Part shown: piece after piece, positions 7,809-17,589 of the stretch | Position numbering within the stretch: the stretch's first letter is position 1 | Layout: each line of letters begins with the position of its first letter | Source: Cafeteria roenbergensis | Taxonomy: Eukaryota; Sar; Bigyra; Bicosoecida; Cafeteriaceae | DNA length: 64,000 nt | Assembly: GCA_008330645.1 (NCBI GenBank) | Contig: VLTN01000031.1 | Span: 310,001-374,000 of the forward strand | Direction of reading: 5' to 3' | Made by a program: the position numbers and the translations under genes | Notes under the pieces: generated by a model | The model's input: the letters and a program-made list of their open reading frames with translations, nothing else | Database searches by the model: none | Told to the model about the DNA's origin: nothing

Positions 7809-10800
7809 CTAGGCGCCCAGAGTCTCCCGAACGCTCTCGAGGAGGAGCGAGCGCACAACAGCTAGGAGCTCCATAGAAACCAGGTTTTGCGAGGTGGCGG
7901 CGTCCGATCCAAGCTCCAAAGAGAGCTCACGCGGGACGGCCTTGTCAAGATAGGAGCCGGCCAGGGCAAAGCCGCCGGCGGGGTCGAGCTCCGTTGCGTC
8001 GGAGTGCGGGAGGCCGAGCGGGGGCGGCAGGGACAGGCAAGGCCCGCTGCCCTGGACGTCAGTGTCGTTGAACTGCTCGCTGCAGAGGCGCCACTGGTTG
8101 CTGCGCCACAGCCCGCCAGCCTGCCTCTGGGAGACCCGGTCGAACACGTCGGTGGCGCCAGGTCGGCTCCGCAGCAGCTTGCTCCGGCTTGCGTTGATCT
8201 GGGGCTGGCTTGGCTCGATCCGCCCGTCACCGGAGTCGTCGCGGTCCCCCATGCTCAGGCTGCGGCGGCGAGAGTGGGAGACTCGCTCGGTCTCAACGGC
8301 GCTGGCTGCAGCGTACCTTGCTGCGTTGTTCACGCTGCCAATCCAGCGGAGGGCAGGGTCGTCCACAGCACGGTCCGACCCGGTGGGCCCCAAGCCCTGC
8401 TCCGCGCAGGCTGAGAGCAGTTCGCGAAGCTCTATTGGCCACACGCCCACCGGCAGCTCCGGCACCTGCAGGGGCGCTGGGTCGGGCTTGCCTTCGGCAT
8501 CGGCCTGGCGGCGGATGGCCTCGCCGCACTCGCTGGTGCCGTCCATGCCCCTGGCGCACGCCGAGTACTCTGGCTGGCTGGTCAGCTGGTTGTGCCACGC
8601 GGTGGCAGTGTCTTTCAGGTGGCAAAAGTCCCTCGCCGCCGTGTTCAGGTGCGATCGCACGTCCTGGATCGCCTGGCGCACCTCAAAGCCGCGCGTCCAC
8701 GGGCTGTGGGTCTGCGAGCACAGCGACGAGGCGTCCATGTCCACCACGATCGGGTGAACAGTCACGTTCGGGTACCGGCGGACGGCGTGGACGCTTCCAG
8801 GCGCCGAGTCCGCTTCGCGATCCAGAGCACGCGCTGCCACTGCGCTAGCGTCTGCGTCTGGGGCGTCCCCTACCGCCGCGACCAGGGCGGCGTCCAAGCC
8901 CAGCTGCACGCGGTCGGAACGACCCAGCGCCGAGTCCGGCAGTTTGCCCGCGAAGCCCAGCCGCCACCGCGCAATGCTGTCGGGCCCGTGGCGGTCATGC
9001 GGGGCGGCACCCTCGACCGGCGCCTGCATCCCGGGAAACCGGGCGCCCGGCGGTGCAGCGCTGTGCTGGGCGGCAATCATCCGCGCAAAGTCCGCGTCGC
9101 TCAGCTTGGGCCACAGGCCTCCGCCGCCCCCGACGGGGTCGGCACCAAAGGTGTCGGCGACCCGGCCCTCGGGAGCAGAGTTGCGAGTCAAGCGAGGCTG
9201 CTGCAGTGCCGGGGTTGCGTACATGTGTGACTGGAAGTCGTTGGGCGCAACGCCGTCCGGCCCGTGCTCGCCCCCCTCGGGGGACACGGCCAGAAAGCGG
9301 TTGCCAGAGTGGACGTCTCCGTGGCACACGCCCGTCTCCGCCTGCATCCTCATGAGCATGCCCACCGACGCAGCGGCGAGGCGGCACGTCGCCGCAATGC
9401 AGCCGCGGCAGTCCTCCAGGCCGAGAGCGCCGCCCAGCAGCGAGCCGACAGGCGCGCTCGGGGTCAGGGAGCGCATTGCGTCGCTGCCCACTGCCACGTC
9501 GGAGGCGGTGTAAACGAGCGCAGTGGAGCGCAGCAGCTCGGCGAGCAGTGCGCGGTCGACCGACGCCATGGGGCCCTCGTGGTCGTACATGGCGGCGATC
9601 ACCTGCTCCATCGCGGGGTCCGTGAGGATTTCGCGCGGCCCGCGCGCAAGCAGCACGATGGCGCCTCGAACCTGCGGCGCCATGCCGGCGCTGCCGACAC
9701 GCCAGCCAAGCACGGCGCGGGCCAGGGCGACAGAGGTCGGGTGGAGGGCGGCCTGGTGCTCGAGCTCGCCCAGCGCCTCTCGGGCAGCCTGCGACGGCGC
9801 GAAGTTGCTGGGCAGCGGCGTGTGCTGGTGCTGGTGCCGGTGCTGGTGCTGGAGCTCGAGCGCGAACTGCGCCTCTGCCCGGTTCCTCTTGCGCGCTGGC
9901 TCCGCCTGCCGCTGCAGCGCCCTGGTCAGGAAGGCGCTGGTGCCCAGCCAGAGCGGGTGGACCTCGGAGTCGCGGCGAAGGATGACGACTGTGCCGTCGC
10001 CGCGAGGGGCCTCGTGGTTCCGGAGCGGGCGCTGCGCGCTGGCGCCAGCGCCGTCGGTCTCGTTCGCGAGCCACCGCGCCCAGGGAGGGAGGCGCCGCTG
10101 GATCATGCGGAACATTTGCGACTCGCGCCCGCCAGCGGCGGTCTGGTCCGGGTGCGACTCACCGTGCGCGTCGTGCACACCCACGTGGTGGGCGTGCTGG
10201 TTGTGGTGTCCGGGGTCCCACGGCTGCGACTGGTGGGTGGCGTCCAGGTTCGCCATTGCGGTGTGCAGGGCCAGGTCGATGTCGGGAGCGGGCCCGGGCT
10301 TGCCCTCGTAGTCGCTCACAGCAGCCAGCAAGTCCGTGCAGCAAGCGGGAAACGAGCCGGCCACGCGCCAGCCCCGCAAGCGGCTGCGCGACTGGGCAAG
10401 CGTCTCCCCGGACTCGTGGTGCGGCAGGGCCAGCACGCGCCGCGCGCACTCGTCCGCTGCGGCTCGCGATGGGAGCACCTGCCCGACGGGCGGCGGCGGG
10501 AAAATCTCCACAAGCCGCTGCGCGGCGGCGAGCAGCCCGCGGGCCTCCGCGGCTGGCATGGCGCGATCCCCGGACGACGGACTGCGTTCCACTGCAGGCC
10601 CTACGCTCGCCTCGTCGCCCTGGGCTGACGTCCCCGTGATGGCCTGCGCGGAGGCCAGGAAGGCGGCTCGGCGCAGCGTCGCCGCCACGGCCGCTGCTGG
10701 GTGGCTTGAAATCACCGAGCTGTGCGAGCCAGCCGCGTTCACGTCAACGTACGCAGTGGGGTGGGCGCGGAACGGCCGGCCCTCGACCTCGATGACGAGG

Positions 10801-11624
10801 GTCGAGTTCGCCGGCTCAAGCACGTCGACCTCCAGCCTGGTGCCGGGCGGGATGCTCGCTCGCAGCTGTCTGCCCAAGCCCTCGTCCGGGAGCTCCCATG
10901 CGTGGGAGGAGGTGTGTCTCCACGATGTGTGTCTCTGCTCGAGGCGCCCCGAGAGCGCCGTCACCTGGCGCGCGAGGCGCAACGCCTGAGTAGGGGACAG
11001 CACCGCGGCGGCGGTGCCTGGTTTGCTCTGGACCTGCGCCAGGCACAGGCGGTTGTACCGGCTGTGCTCGGGCAGCTCCTCCGCAGGGGCGAGGTCTATG
11101 ACGATGTTGCCCGAGCACGTGAAAAACCGCACTTTCTGCTGATTCACCGGTGACCGCCTCCCGGCGGTTGCTGCGCCGGTGACGGCGGCCTTGACGATCA
11201 AGTGAAGCCCGAGCGTGCGCCTCGACTGCGGCCCCGCGTCCGACTGGCCGGCCAAATCGACACCCGGGGCCGTGGCCCGGCGAGCGGCGGCGAGGGAGCA
11301 GACGCTGCCGGACAGGTGCGGCGCAAGGAGCACCGAGGGGAGCGGCTCAAGGGCGGCCTCCCAGAGCCAGTGCTCCCGAGGAAAGGACTTGGCGTCCAGT
11401 ACGAGCTGCTCAAGCTCGTACGCGTGCTTCCTGGGCCGGGACGAGTCCATGTGCTCGCCGCGGAGGCCGAGGTCGAGGGGAGGTGCGGCGCAAATCACCT
11501 GCTCCAATTGCCAGTCCTCCTCCGTGAGACGCCAGGGTTCCGCCGCCGCGAGGAGCGCATCCCAGGCCACCGCGCACGCAATAACTGCCGTGGTTACTGC
11601 GAGCCGAGGCGCGCGGACGCGCAT
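7809..11624 (-). CDS. Secretory-pathway protein with atypical kinase (PKL-fold) motifs
   Basis: Single-exon gene, about 1,271 residues, whole-length family not recognised. An N-terminal basic stretch plus hydrophobic core (LAVTTAVIACAVAWDALLAA, about residues 8-27) looks like a signal peptide or anchor. Near residue 768 is GVCHGDVHSGNRFLAV, which fits the HGDxxxxN catalytic loop of protein-kinase-like folds such as aminoglycoside and choline phosphotransferases. About 190 residues later HPIVVDMDASS fits the metal-binding aspartate strand that replaces DFG. Several cysteines and NxS/NxT sites agree with a luminal or secreted location. A His/Gln-rich patch (HQHRHQHQH) lies near residue 595. A secreted or Golgi kinase or small-molecule phosphotransferase is my best inference; a pseudokinase is possible. 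The start is the ATG at 11624; the frame is open further upstream only from a TTG. Confidence 0.6.
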   Translation of the reverse strand: MRVRAPRLAVTTAVIACAVAWDALLAAAEPWRLTEEDWQLEQVICAAPPLDLGLRGEHMDSSRPRKHAYELEQLVLDAKSFPREHWLWEAALEPLPSVLLAPHLSGSVCSLAAARRATAPGVDLAGQSDAGPQSRRTLGLHLIVKAAVTGAATAGRRSPVNQQKVRFFTCSGNIVIDLAPAEELPEHSRYNRLCLAQVQSKPGTAAAVLSPTQALRLARQVTALSGRLEQRHTSWRHTSSHAWELPDEGLGRQLRASIPPGTRLEVDVLEPANSTLVIEVEGRPFRAHPTAYVDVNAAGSHSSVISSHPAAAVAATLRRAAFLASAQAITGTSAQGDEASVGPAVERSPSSGDRAMPAAEARGLLAAAQRLVEIFPPPPVGQVLPSRAAADECARRVLALPHHESGETLAQSRSRLRGWRVAGSFPACCTDLLAAVSDYEGKPGPAPDIDLALHTAMANLDATHQSQPWDPGHHNQHAHHVGVHDAHGESHPDQTAAGGRESQMFRMIQRRLPPWARWLANETDGAGASAQRPLRNHEAPRGDGTVVILRRDSEVHPLWLGTSAFLTRALQRQAEPARKRNRAEAQFALELQHQHRHQHQHTPLPSNFAPSQAAREALGELEHQAALHPTSVALARAVLGWRVGSAGMAPQVRGAIVLLARGPREILTDPAMEQVIAAMYDHEGPMASVDRALLAELLRSTALVYTASDVAVGSDAMRSLTPSAPVGSLLGGALGLEDCRGCIAATCRLAAASVGMLMRMQAETGVCHGDVHSGNRFLAVSPEGGEHGPDGVAPNDFQSHMYATPALQQPRLTRNSAPEGRVADTFGADPVGGGGGLWPKLSDADFARMIAAQHSAAPPGARFPGMQAPVEGAAPHDRHGPDSIARWRLGFAGKLPDSALGRSDRVQLGLDAALVAAVGDAPDADASAVAARALDREADSAPGSVHAVRRYPNVTVHPIVVDMDASSLCSQTHSPWTRGFEVRQAIQDVRSHLNTAARDFCHLKDTATAWHNQLTSQPEYSACARGMDGTSECGEAIRRQADAEGKPDPAPLQVPELPVGVWPIELRELLSACAEQGLGPTGSDRAVDDPALRWIGSVNNAARYAAASAVETERVSHSRRRSLSMGDRDDSGDGRIEPSQPQINASRSKLLRSRPGATDVFDRVSQRQAGGLWRSNQWRLCSEQFNDTDVQGSGPCLSLPPPLGLPHSDATELDPAGGFALAGSYLDKAVPRELSLELGSDAATSQNLVSMELLAVVRSLLLESVRETLGA
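9821..9852. repeat. CAG/CAC repeat coding His-Gln tract
   Basis: Imperfect GGTGCT repeats on the plus strand encode alternating His and Gln in the minus-strand kinase-like gene. A similar His/Gln patch of the same composition occurs in the mitoferrin insertion near 945-970. Confidence 0.7.
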
Positions 11625-12163
11625 CGTGCGCCTCACGCGGCGCGAGGGAGCGCGAGTGTGCAAACCCGCGACACCCTCGCATCTTGAGCTTTCCCGCCTT
11701 CCCGCGCGTCACGACCGGCTCCCGGCAAGGTGCGCACCAGGCCAGCCGGCAGCTGCTGCCGCTCGCGCCAGCCCGAGCGCCCGGCCCGTCACAGCGAGCA
11801 GAACGGGCGCGGGCGGGAGGAGTGATCGCTCGCCGGCGCGGTCCGGCGCTGGCCAGTTGCAGCGCCAGTGCGCGGAGAAGGGCGGGCGGTCGCGCGCTCG
11901 CGCGAAGCTTGGTTGACTCAAGGGCGGACGGGCACGGGTACGAACAAGCACACACAAACACACGCAAATGCATTGCGGAACTGACAGCGGCGGCGCGCGT
12001 CGGGGGCGAGGGCCCAGGGGGGTGCGAGGGGCGGGGCAGAGGTTGGACAAGCACGCCGCTTGCAGGCGTGCCTGTTCCGGCTCCCGCGCTCCCCCCCCGC
12101 CCCCGCCCAACCTCTGCCTCCCCGGCTGCTGCACTCCCGGCTGCGAAGCCGGGGTGTCCGCCC
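11625..12163. other. Tandem spacer upstream of kinase-like gene
   Basis: A 539-bp spacer between two minus-strand genes, expected to carry the promoter of the kinase-like gene. It holds a short imperfect AC repeat at about 11948-11966 and a C-rich stretch near 12090-12115. I see no coding potential that stands out from the background of this GC-rich DNA. Confidence 0.5.
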
Positions 12164-13609
12164 TCAGGCCTCGCCCTTGGCGAGCGCCGACCGCAGCCCG
12201 CAGTTCTGGCCGTAGTAGCCCCTGAAGCACTTGCACAGGCCGCTGGTGCGGTCGCAAATGCCCCTGTTGGAGCAATCGACGTGGCACTTGTTTCCGACCG
12301 CGCCAAAGTCCACCCCCAGCGTGCCTGTCACGCCCGTTCCTGGGTTGGCCCTGTCTGGCGTGCCGTCCGATAGCACCGCGCCGTGCCACGTCTCGCCGTT
12401 GTCCGTGTAGTACGAGCAGTCGGTCTCGTCCCGCAGCTCCGTCGAGGCATCGTCCCCCGACGGGCAACGCCGCTGGGAGCAGTCTGCGCCGAACCACGAC
12501 GTGGCCTGCGTTTGCCCCGCGCCGAACCCCACTGTCCAGATGCTGTCACACACGCACCCGAAGATCTTGTTTTCGTCCCAAGTCACCGTGGACTCGAAGC
12601 CGCCGTACGTGGTTGCTGGCCCCACGGGAAACGCGTTCGCCTCGCCTGCCATTTGCGACATGGACACACACTTGCCGTGGCCAGAGCAGCCGTTGGGACA
12701 CGACGCTGCGCAGCAGGGCCGGGACGGGGCGAGCGAGGGGCGGGCGGGGTGGAGCGTGGCATGGCGCGGGCGGCTGCAACCAAGCGTTGCAAGCGCTCTG
12801 GTCCTCTCGCGGCCTGCAGGCCCCCCGAACGCCGGCCCCGCATCACTGGGCAAGCCGCGGGGCGGAAGGCCCTGGCAATGGGAACTGACTAGCAGCCCCA
12901 GGACGGGGAAGCAGCGCCTGGGGGGGGTGGGGGCAACTCGCAGCGAGGCCGTGCCGACGCAACGCATGGCGCGCGCCTGCCGCCCCTGCAACAGCGCGGC
13001 ACCGCGCGGCGGGCCGGAGATCTCACAGCGCTGGCACGCGTCGCCCTCAAACCCTGCAAAGCATCTGCAGCGGCCCGTCCCCCGGTCGCAAATGCCGGCG
13101 TTGGAGCACTCGGCGTTGTTGTGGGCAGTGGTCGCTCCCGTCGGGATGTCCACCCAGGCCTTGTCAGCGGGGCACACGCCTGCGGGAAGGCCACGGAAGG
13201 CGACAAGAAGCGCCCAGCGACGCCTCGAAGCAAGCAAGCCCGCGCGTGGCGGCCCTGTGCGGCAGTGGGCACGGCCTCTGCGGCTGCGCCCGCGCCCGCT
13301 GGGCCGGCGCGCAGCCGCCCCTGTCCGCGGCCTGGCGCCCCCTCTGCGGGGGCAGATCGTTCCTGGGCCCTCCCCGCCCTGCACTGCGAGACCCTGGGCA
13401 CGCGCTTGCGAGTCCTCACGCTGCGAGCAGTCTGGCGCCTTGTACACGGCGAGGTCAGACTCGGAGCCAAAGCCGTCAAAGCAGCGGCAGACCCGGTTCG
13501 TCTCGTCGCACGTCCCGTGGCTGTTGCAGTTGTTCAGGTGCGCGCAGGCGCTGGCATCGCTCCCGCGAGCCAGCAGCAGCGCGCACAGCGCGGCCGCGAC
13601 CCCGCGCAT
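12164..13609 (-). CDS. Secreted EGF/tenascin-like protein
   Basis: Small secreted adhesion-type protein of about 294 residues. Exons: 13420-13609, 13027-13179, 12164-12705; both introns begin GTGAG and end CGCAG. A clear signal peptide (MRGVAAALCALLLARGSDA) is followed by cysteine-rich EGF-like modules: CNSHGTCDETNRVCRCFDGF, CSNAGICDRGTGRCRCFAGF, CPNGCSGHGKC and, at the end, CSNRGICDRTSGLCKCFRGY. The linkers DCSQRVCP (made by the first splice) and DCSQRRCPSGDD recur between modules. I recall this arrangement from tenascin/teneurin-like proteins of oomycetes and other stramenopiles. No C-terminal membrane anchor is visible, so a free extracellular or surface-matrix protein is likely. It shares a 212-bp divergent promoter with NPRL2. 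Confidence 0.8.
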   Translation of the reverse strand: MRGVAAALCALLLARGSDASACAHLNNCNSHGTCDETNRVCRCFDGFGSESDLAVYKAPDCSQREDSQARAQGLAVQGGEGPGTICPRRGGARPRTGAAARRPSGRGRSRRGRAHCRTGPPRAGLLASRRRWALLVAFRGLPAGVCPADKAWVDIPTGATTAHNNAECSNAGICDRGTGRCRCFAGFEGDACQRCEISGPPRGAALLQGRQARAMRCVGTASLRVAPTPPRRCFPVLGLLVSSHCQGLPPRGLPSDAGPAFGGPAGRERTRALATLGCSRPRHATLHPARPSLAPSRPCCAASCPNGCSGHGKCVSMSQMAGEANAFPVGPATTYGGFESTVTWDENKIFGCVCDSIWTVGFGAGQTQATSWFGADCSQRRCPSGDDASTELRDETDCSYYTDNGETWHGAVLSDGTPDRANPGTGVTGTLGVDFGAVGNKCHVDCSNRGICDRTSGLCKCFRGYYGQNCGLRSALAKGEA

Positions 13610-13821
13610 CCCAGGGGCTCGTCAAGCCGTGTGGGGCTCGCCTCACCGCGCTGCCAAACGCCTGGCAGAGCCGGCCGGACCCGCTCGCGCAGACGCCCGC
13701 GGCGCGGCCCCGCAAGCCCGGGTCACACCGCTACCTCGGCCTTGGCGCGCCGCAGCCCGCATTCGCTGAACGGGGCACGGGCGGCCCCGCGTTTCGGTGC
13801 CTCCCAGCGCAGCTGCCAGCC
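13610..13821. promoter_or_regulatory. Divergent promoter region EGF protein/NPRL2
   Basis: A 212-bp spacer between two divergent start codons. It contains one exact GGCAGAGCC at 13664-13672. Promoter function is inferred from position. Confidence 0.5.
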
Positions 13822-16800
13822 ATGGAGCATGTGCTGCTGGGCGCGGCCGTCGTTGTGTTCGACAACACCCTCGGCCCGGTGGTGCTGGCGGAGTACCCGG
13901 CAGGGTGAGACTGCACTCGGCATCGGGCGGCGGCGGCGTGGAGCGGGGCCCTTGTGTTGAGAGGTCGAGGCCTGCGCATGCTCGAGTTGCTGCTGCAGCT
14001 CGCCCCGCCGCCGCTCGCGCCCCCCACCACCGAAGCCTGCCGGACCAGCGCATGCCTGTTTCTGGCACCAGGCCCCGGCCCGTCCTGCCCTCAGGCCCAC
14101 TGCTGTGCGGCCTTGCCCCCCCCCCCCCCATTTTCCGGGGGCCGTCGTTGCTGCTTCGGGTGCGACCCCGCGATGCACGCCAACAAAACCTGCGTCGAAT
14201 CCACGCCGAGCTCCGGGCACGCCTACTGTGGTTCTTGCTTTCCCGACGGGGCCCGCGTGCCACGCCGCCGCAGGACGCTGCTGCAGAGTCACGTGGACGC
14301 GGCGTCGGACCTTCTCGTAGCGCGCAACTCGCTCTGTGGCCGTGTGCTGAGCTTCCCGCTCCCCTCGGCAGCGCCGGACGGCACGCCAAGGACCGGTGCC
14401 GCCGCCCCTGCCGGAGGCAGTGCTGGCGGAAACGGCGGAGCGAGTGGGGGCAGAGCCGCTGTCGCTGGGCGCGCCTCGGCACCAGCGGCTCACGCAGCCA
14501 CACCAGCACACTCCGCCGACCCACCCCCGACCCTGGCAGCGGCTGCGCCGTCGCCATCGTCATCAGCAGCATCCGCAGCTGCCAGCGCAGCCGCTGCTGC
14601 AGCAAAGACAGCACCGGCCCCAGCCGCAGCCGCCGCTGCGCCGCCTTGCGTCTCCCAAAGCCGCGCCGTTCTCTCCGCGCGCGACCCCGTCATCGTCGTC
14701 CAGCCAGCCTCCATTGAGGACTCTCGATACCCCCGAAACGCGCTGCGCCTCGGTGTAGCCGTCGTCGTCGACGGCGTTGTGCGCACCACCACGGCCGCCA
14801 GGGGGCTCGCCCTGCACCACCTGCAGAGCGGCTGGCTGAGGGAGCGAGTGGCCGTCAGGTGGGGGCCGGTGGTCAGACAGCTCTGCCGGAACATCTGCGC
14901 GGCAGAGGCGCGCCTAACCTTTGCCGTGCACAGGCCCGTCCTCGCGCGGCGCTACCTGGGGCACGTGCTGAGGGCAGCGGTCACGCAGCTCGCTGCCACC
15001 GGGGCGTGCACCGTGGCGACAGCGCCGGGGCTGGTGCTGGATTTGGCGGTGTCGCCGTGCCGGCCCCCGCCCCCACGGCCGTCTGAGGTGGCCGCGTCCC
15101 TCGCAGGCGTCAACGCCGCCGCTGTTGCCGCGGCCACCAGGGCAGCAGCGATGCTTGGACCCGATGCCATGGCGCGCCTTCAGAGGCCGCCCGAGTGGCG
15201 GGGCGCACGGGCTCTGCCTGCCACGCTTGAGCCGTCCGCGTCGCTCGTTCTGGTCGAGCAAGCGGCCACCGCACCCAGCGGCGGGACCAAGCCGCACGCT
15301 AGCGGCGCGGGGGGCGGAGGTGCGGCTCCGGCCGTGTCGCCTGTCTCGGCATCCGCAGCGAGGGCATCCTCTGCTGCAACTGCAGCTTCAACTGCAACTG
15401 CCAATGCCCTTGCGCCCGTAGGCGCAGCCTCTGCGGGCGAGGACTCTAGCGCAGCCGCCGGGCCAGCCCACCGAGTTATCTTGCACCCATCTCTCGTGTG
15501 GTCGGACCTGGCCAAGGCCAGGGGGACTTCGGGCAGGCCCATGTCCGCCACGCTGGCTGGGCCCGGGGTGGCCGTCGCTGTCAAGTGCGAGCACCGCGAT
15601 GACGTGCCAGGGAGCGCGACCCACGGAAGGTCGTCGTCGTATCCGACGGCTCTGCCTTCGTCACTGGCGTCGGCCGCTGCCATGGCGGCTGCTGGCTCGC
15701 ACGGTGTCCCCGCAACTGCCCTGGGCCAGCAGCCATCCCAGCAGCAGCAGCAGCCATCCCAGCAGCAGCAGACATCTCAGCCGGGGAGTCACTGGCCCGC
15801 CGCGTCAGCGTCATCCACGCGCCACGGGGCGTCGGGCACCACCCCTACGGCCGCTGCACCTGGCCCCGCCTCTCTCACCGTGCACGCGCCCCCCACAGCC
15901 CTGCACGGAAGGTCAACGTGGATTCCCGAGGCCGTGCTGCCGGCCGCCCGGCGTGCCTGCCCTCCCCGCGGCAGCGTCGCCCGCCCCGAGAGCGTCCCCG
16001 TCCGCCTGCGCGACTTGGACGCGCTCGTCGGCCGCGAGTGGGATCTCGCCACGCGGCGCACCCTTCCATTCATAGACGGCATCGCCCACGTGCGCGCCAT
16101 CGCCACGGCAGCCGACGTTGCGTTGCCCGTGGCGCTGGCGGTGGTGGACCACCTCCACGCCCACGGCCTCGTGGCCCTGGCCGATGCCTTCGCCCCGTAC
16201 GCTGTGTACAGGCTCGGTTCCGAGGAAGAGGCCGTGGCGGAGGAGCCCTGGGCTGGGGGCGATCCCGCCGGTGTGGCGGGGTCGGTTGGCACGGCGGACG
16301 GCACCGCCGCACCGGCTGTCGGCTCCCGCCGCCACGGTGTGCGCCTTGTTCGGAAGCGGGGCCCCTCCGGCCCGCGGCTGGGGCGGCTGCTTCACGAGCC
16401 GCGCCTCCAGAGCGCGCTGCTGAGAGTGGTTGCCGCCGACGTGCTCGCGCAAGAGTCGCTGGGGTGGGCTGCCGAGACTGCCGCCGGCCTGCGAGCGGAC
16501 GGCACCTGCCTTGCCCAAGCTGGCGCTCGGGGGCTCAGCGGGCCCACGGCCGCGCCGCCAGTGCCCTCTGCGCCGGCGAGCGACGGTGGGGGGGTGACCC
16601 CACGCTCCACCACCCACACTGCCACTCTGGCGGAGGAGGCGGCTGCCGCTGTGGCCAGCGGCGGCGCAACGGCCGCAGCGGCAGCAGCCGCTGCAGCAGC
16701 AGCCGGGACCGACGGCACAGACGCCGCAGCCGGCAACCTCATGGCCGGCGAGGGCACCGGAAACCAGCTCTGGCCGGCTGCGCCCAAGGGTCGTCGCAGC

Positions 16801-17259
16801 CGCGCAATGGTGGTGAGAGACGCTGTGCGGCTCCTGGGGATGTTCGGGAGAGGCCGCAGCGTCCAGGCGGTGTTCGGGGGCAGGCACGGCCGATCCCTGC
16901 TGCAGCGGCTGGGAGTCCCTGCAAGGGCCATCGTCGTGTTCGCCCTGGTCCACGGGCTCCTGCGGCGCTGTCACGAGTACCCCACCCCGTGCGAGGACGA
17001 CGATGCCTCGCCCCGCCAGACCGAAGCGCCCGTTGCCGCAGCAGCAGCGGCCGCTGCTGCGGCGGCGGCGGCGGGAGCCACCCCCGCTAAGCGGGCCTCC
17101 ACCTCCCGCAGGTTCATCAGCCAGTGGAGGCCTCTTCTCGACGGGTCGACGTCAATGGATGGGCTCTGCTGCGCGGCCCGCCAGGGCAGGTCCGCAGTGC
17201 TTGCAGAGCTGCGCAACGCGCCCGCGCCGCTCCCTTCATTCGCTGTGATTCGGTGCTGA
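13822..17259 (+). CDS. NPRL2: NPRL2, GATOR1 subunit
   Basis: Homolog of nitrogen permease regulator 2, a catalytic-core subunit of GATOR1, the GAP complex that turns off Rag GTPases and so TORC1 on lysosomes or vacuoles when amino acids are scarce. Exons: 13822-13904 and 14274-17259; the intron starts GTGAGA and ends CGCAG. The product is about 1,022 residues, far longer than human NPRL2 (about 380). Conserved blocks appear in order: the N-terminal longin strand ending TLGPVVLAEYP; DSRYPRNALRLGV (compare KKYSRNALLFNLGF); WDLATRRTLPFIDGIAHV (compare WDLTTQQILPYIDGFRHI); and the C-terminal helices ending near SMDGLCCAARQGRS. Between blocks are long Ala/Pro/Gln-rich insertions, with a poly-Gln tract coded at 15728-15771. 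It shares a divergent promoter with the EGF gene and converges on RPA2. Confidence 0.85.
15728..15771. repeat. CAG repeat coding poly-Gln in NPRL2
   Basis: Interrupted CAG repeats code for Gln runs broken by Pro-Ser within a disordered insertion of NPRL2. Similar GCN/GCA runs give poly-Ala tracts near 16660-16710 and 17030-17075. Confidence 0.85.
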
Positions 17260-17589
17260 CGATCGAGTGATGGCGAGATGGCTGACGCCTCCAAGCCTGC
17301 CTGGAGCACTCACGCCGTGAATCGTTTTGCGCAGCGGAGGCAGACGCAGCAGCCTCTGTACCCAATCACCACGTGCACCCTCCCACCCAGCCGCCGGCTC
17401 GTTCACCGGCCCATACGCAAATTGTTTTTTGGTTGTTGGATGGACTCTGTGCTCAAAGAGCTCTCCAACCGCGATGCAGGCCTGCGCCGACGGGCGGCTT
17501 GGCCGATCTGACTCGGAACGGCGAGCATGCAGCCAGGGGGGCGCTCCCCAGCGCGTCGCTCACCGGAGCGTTGCTCACCGGAGCGTCGT
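17260..17589. other. Convergent spacer NPRL2/RPA2
   Basis: A 330-bp spacer between converging stops. It is less GC-rich than the flanks near 17310-17450 and contains three tandem-like copies of a GCTCACCGGAGCGT-type unit near 17555-17590, directly next to the RPA2 stop. No gene is visible. Confidence 0.5.
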
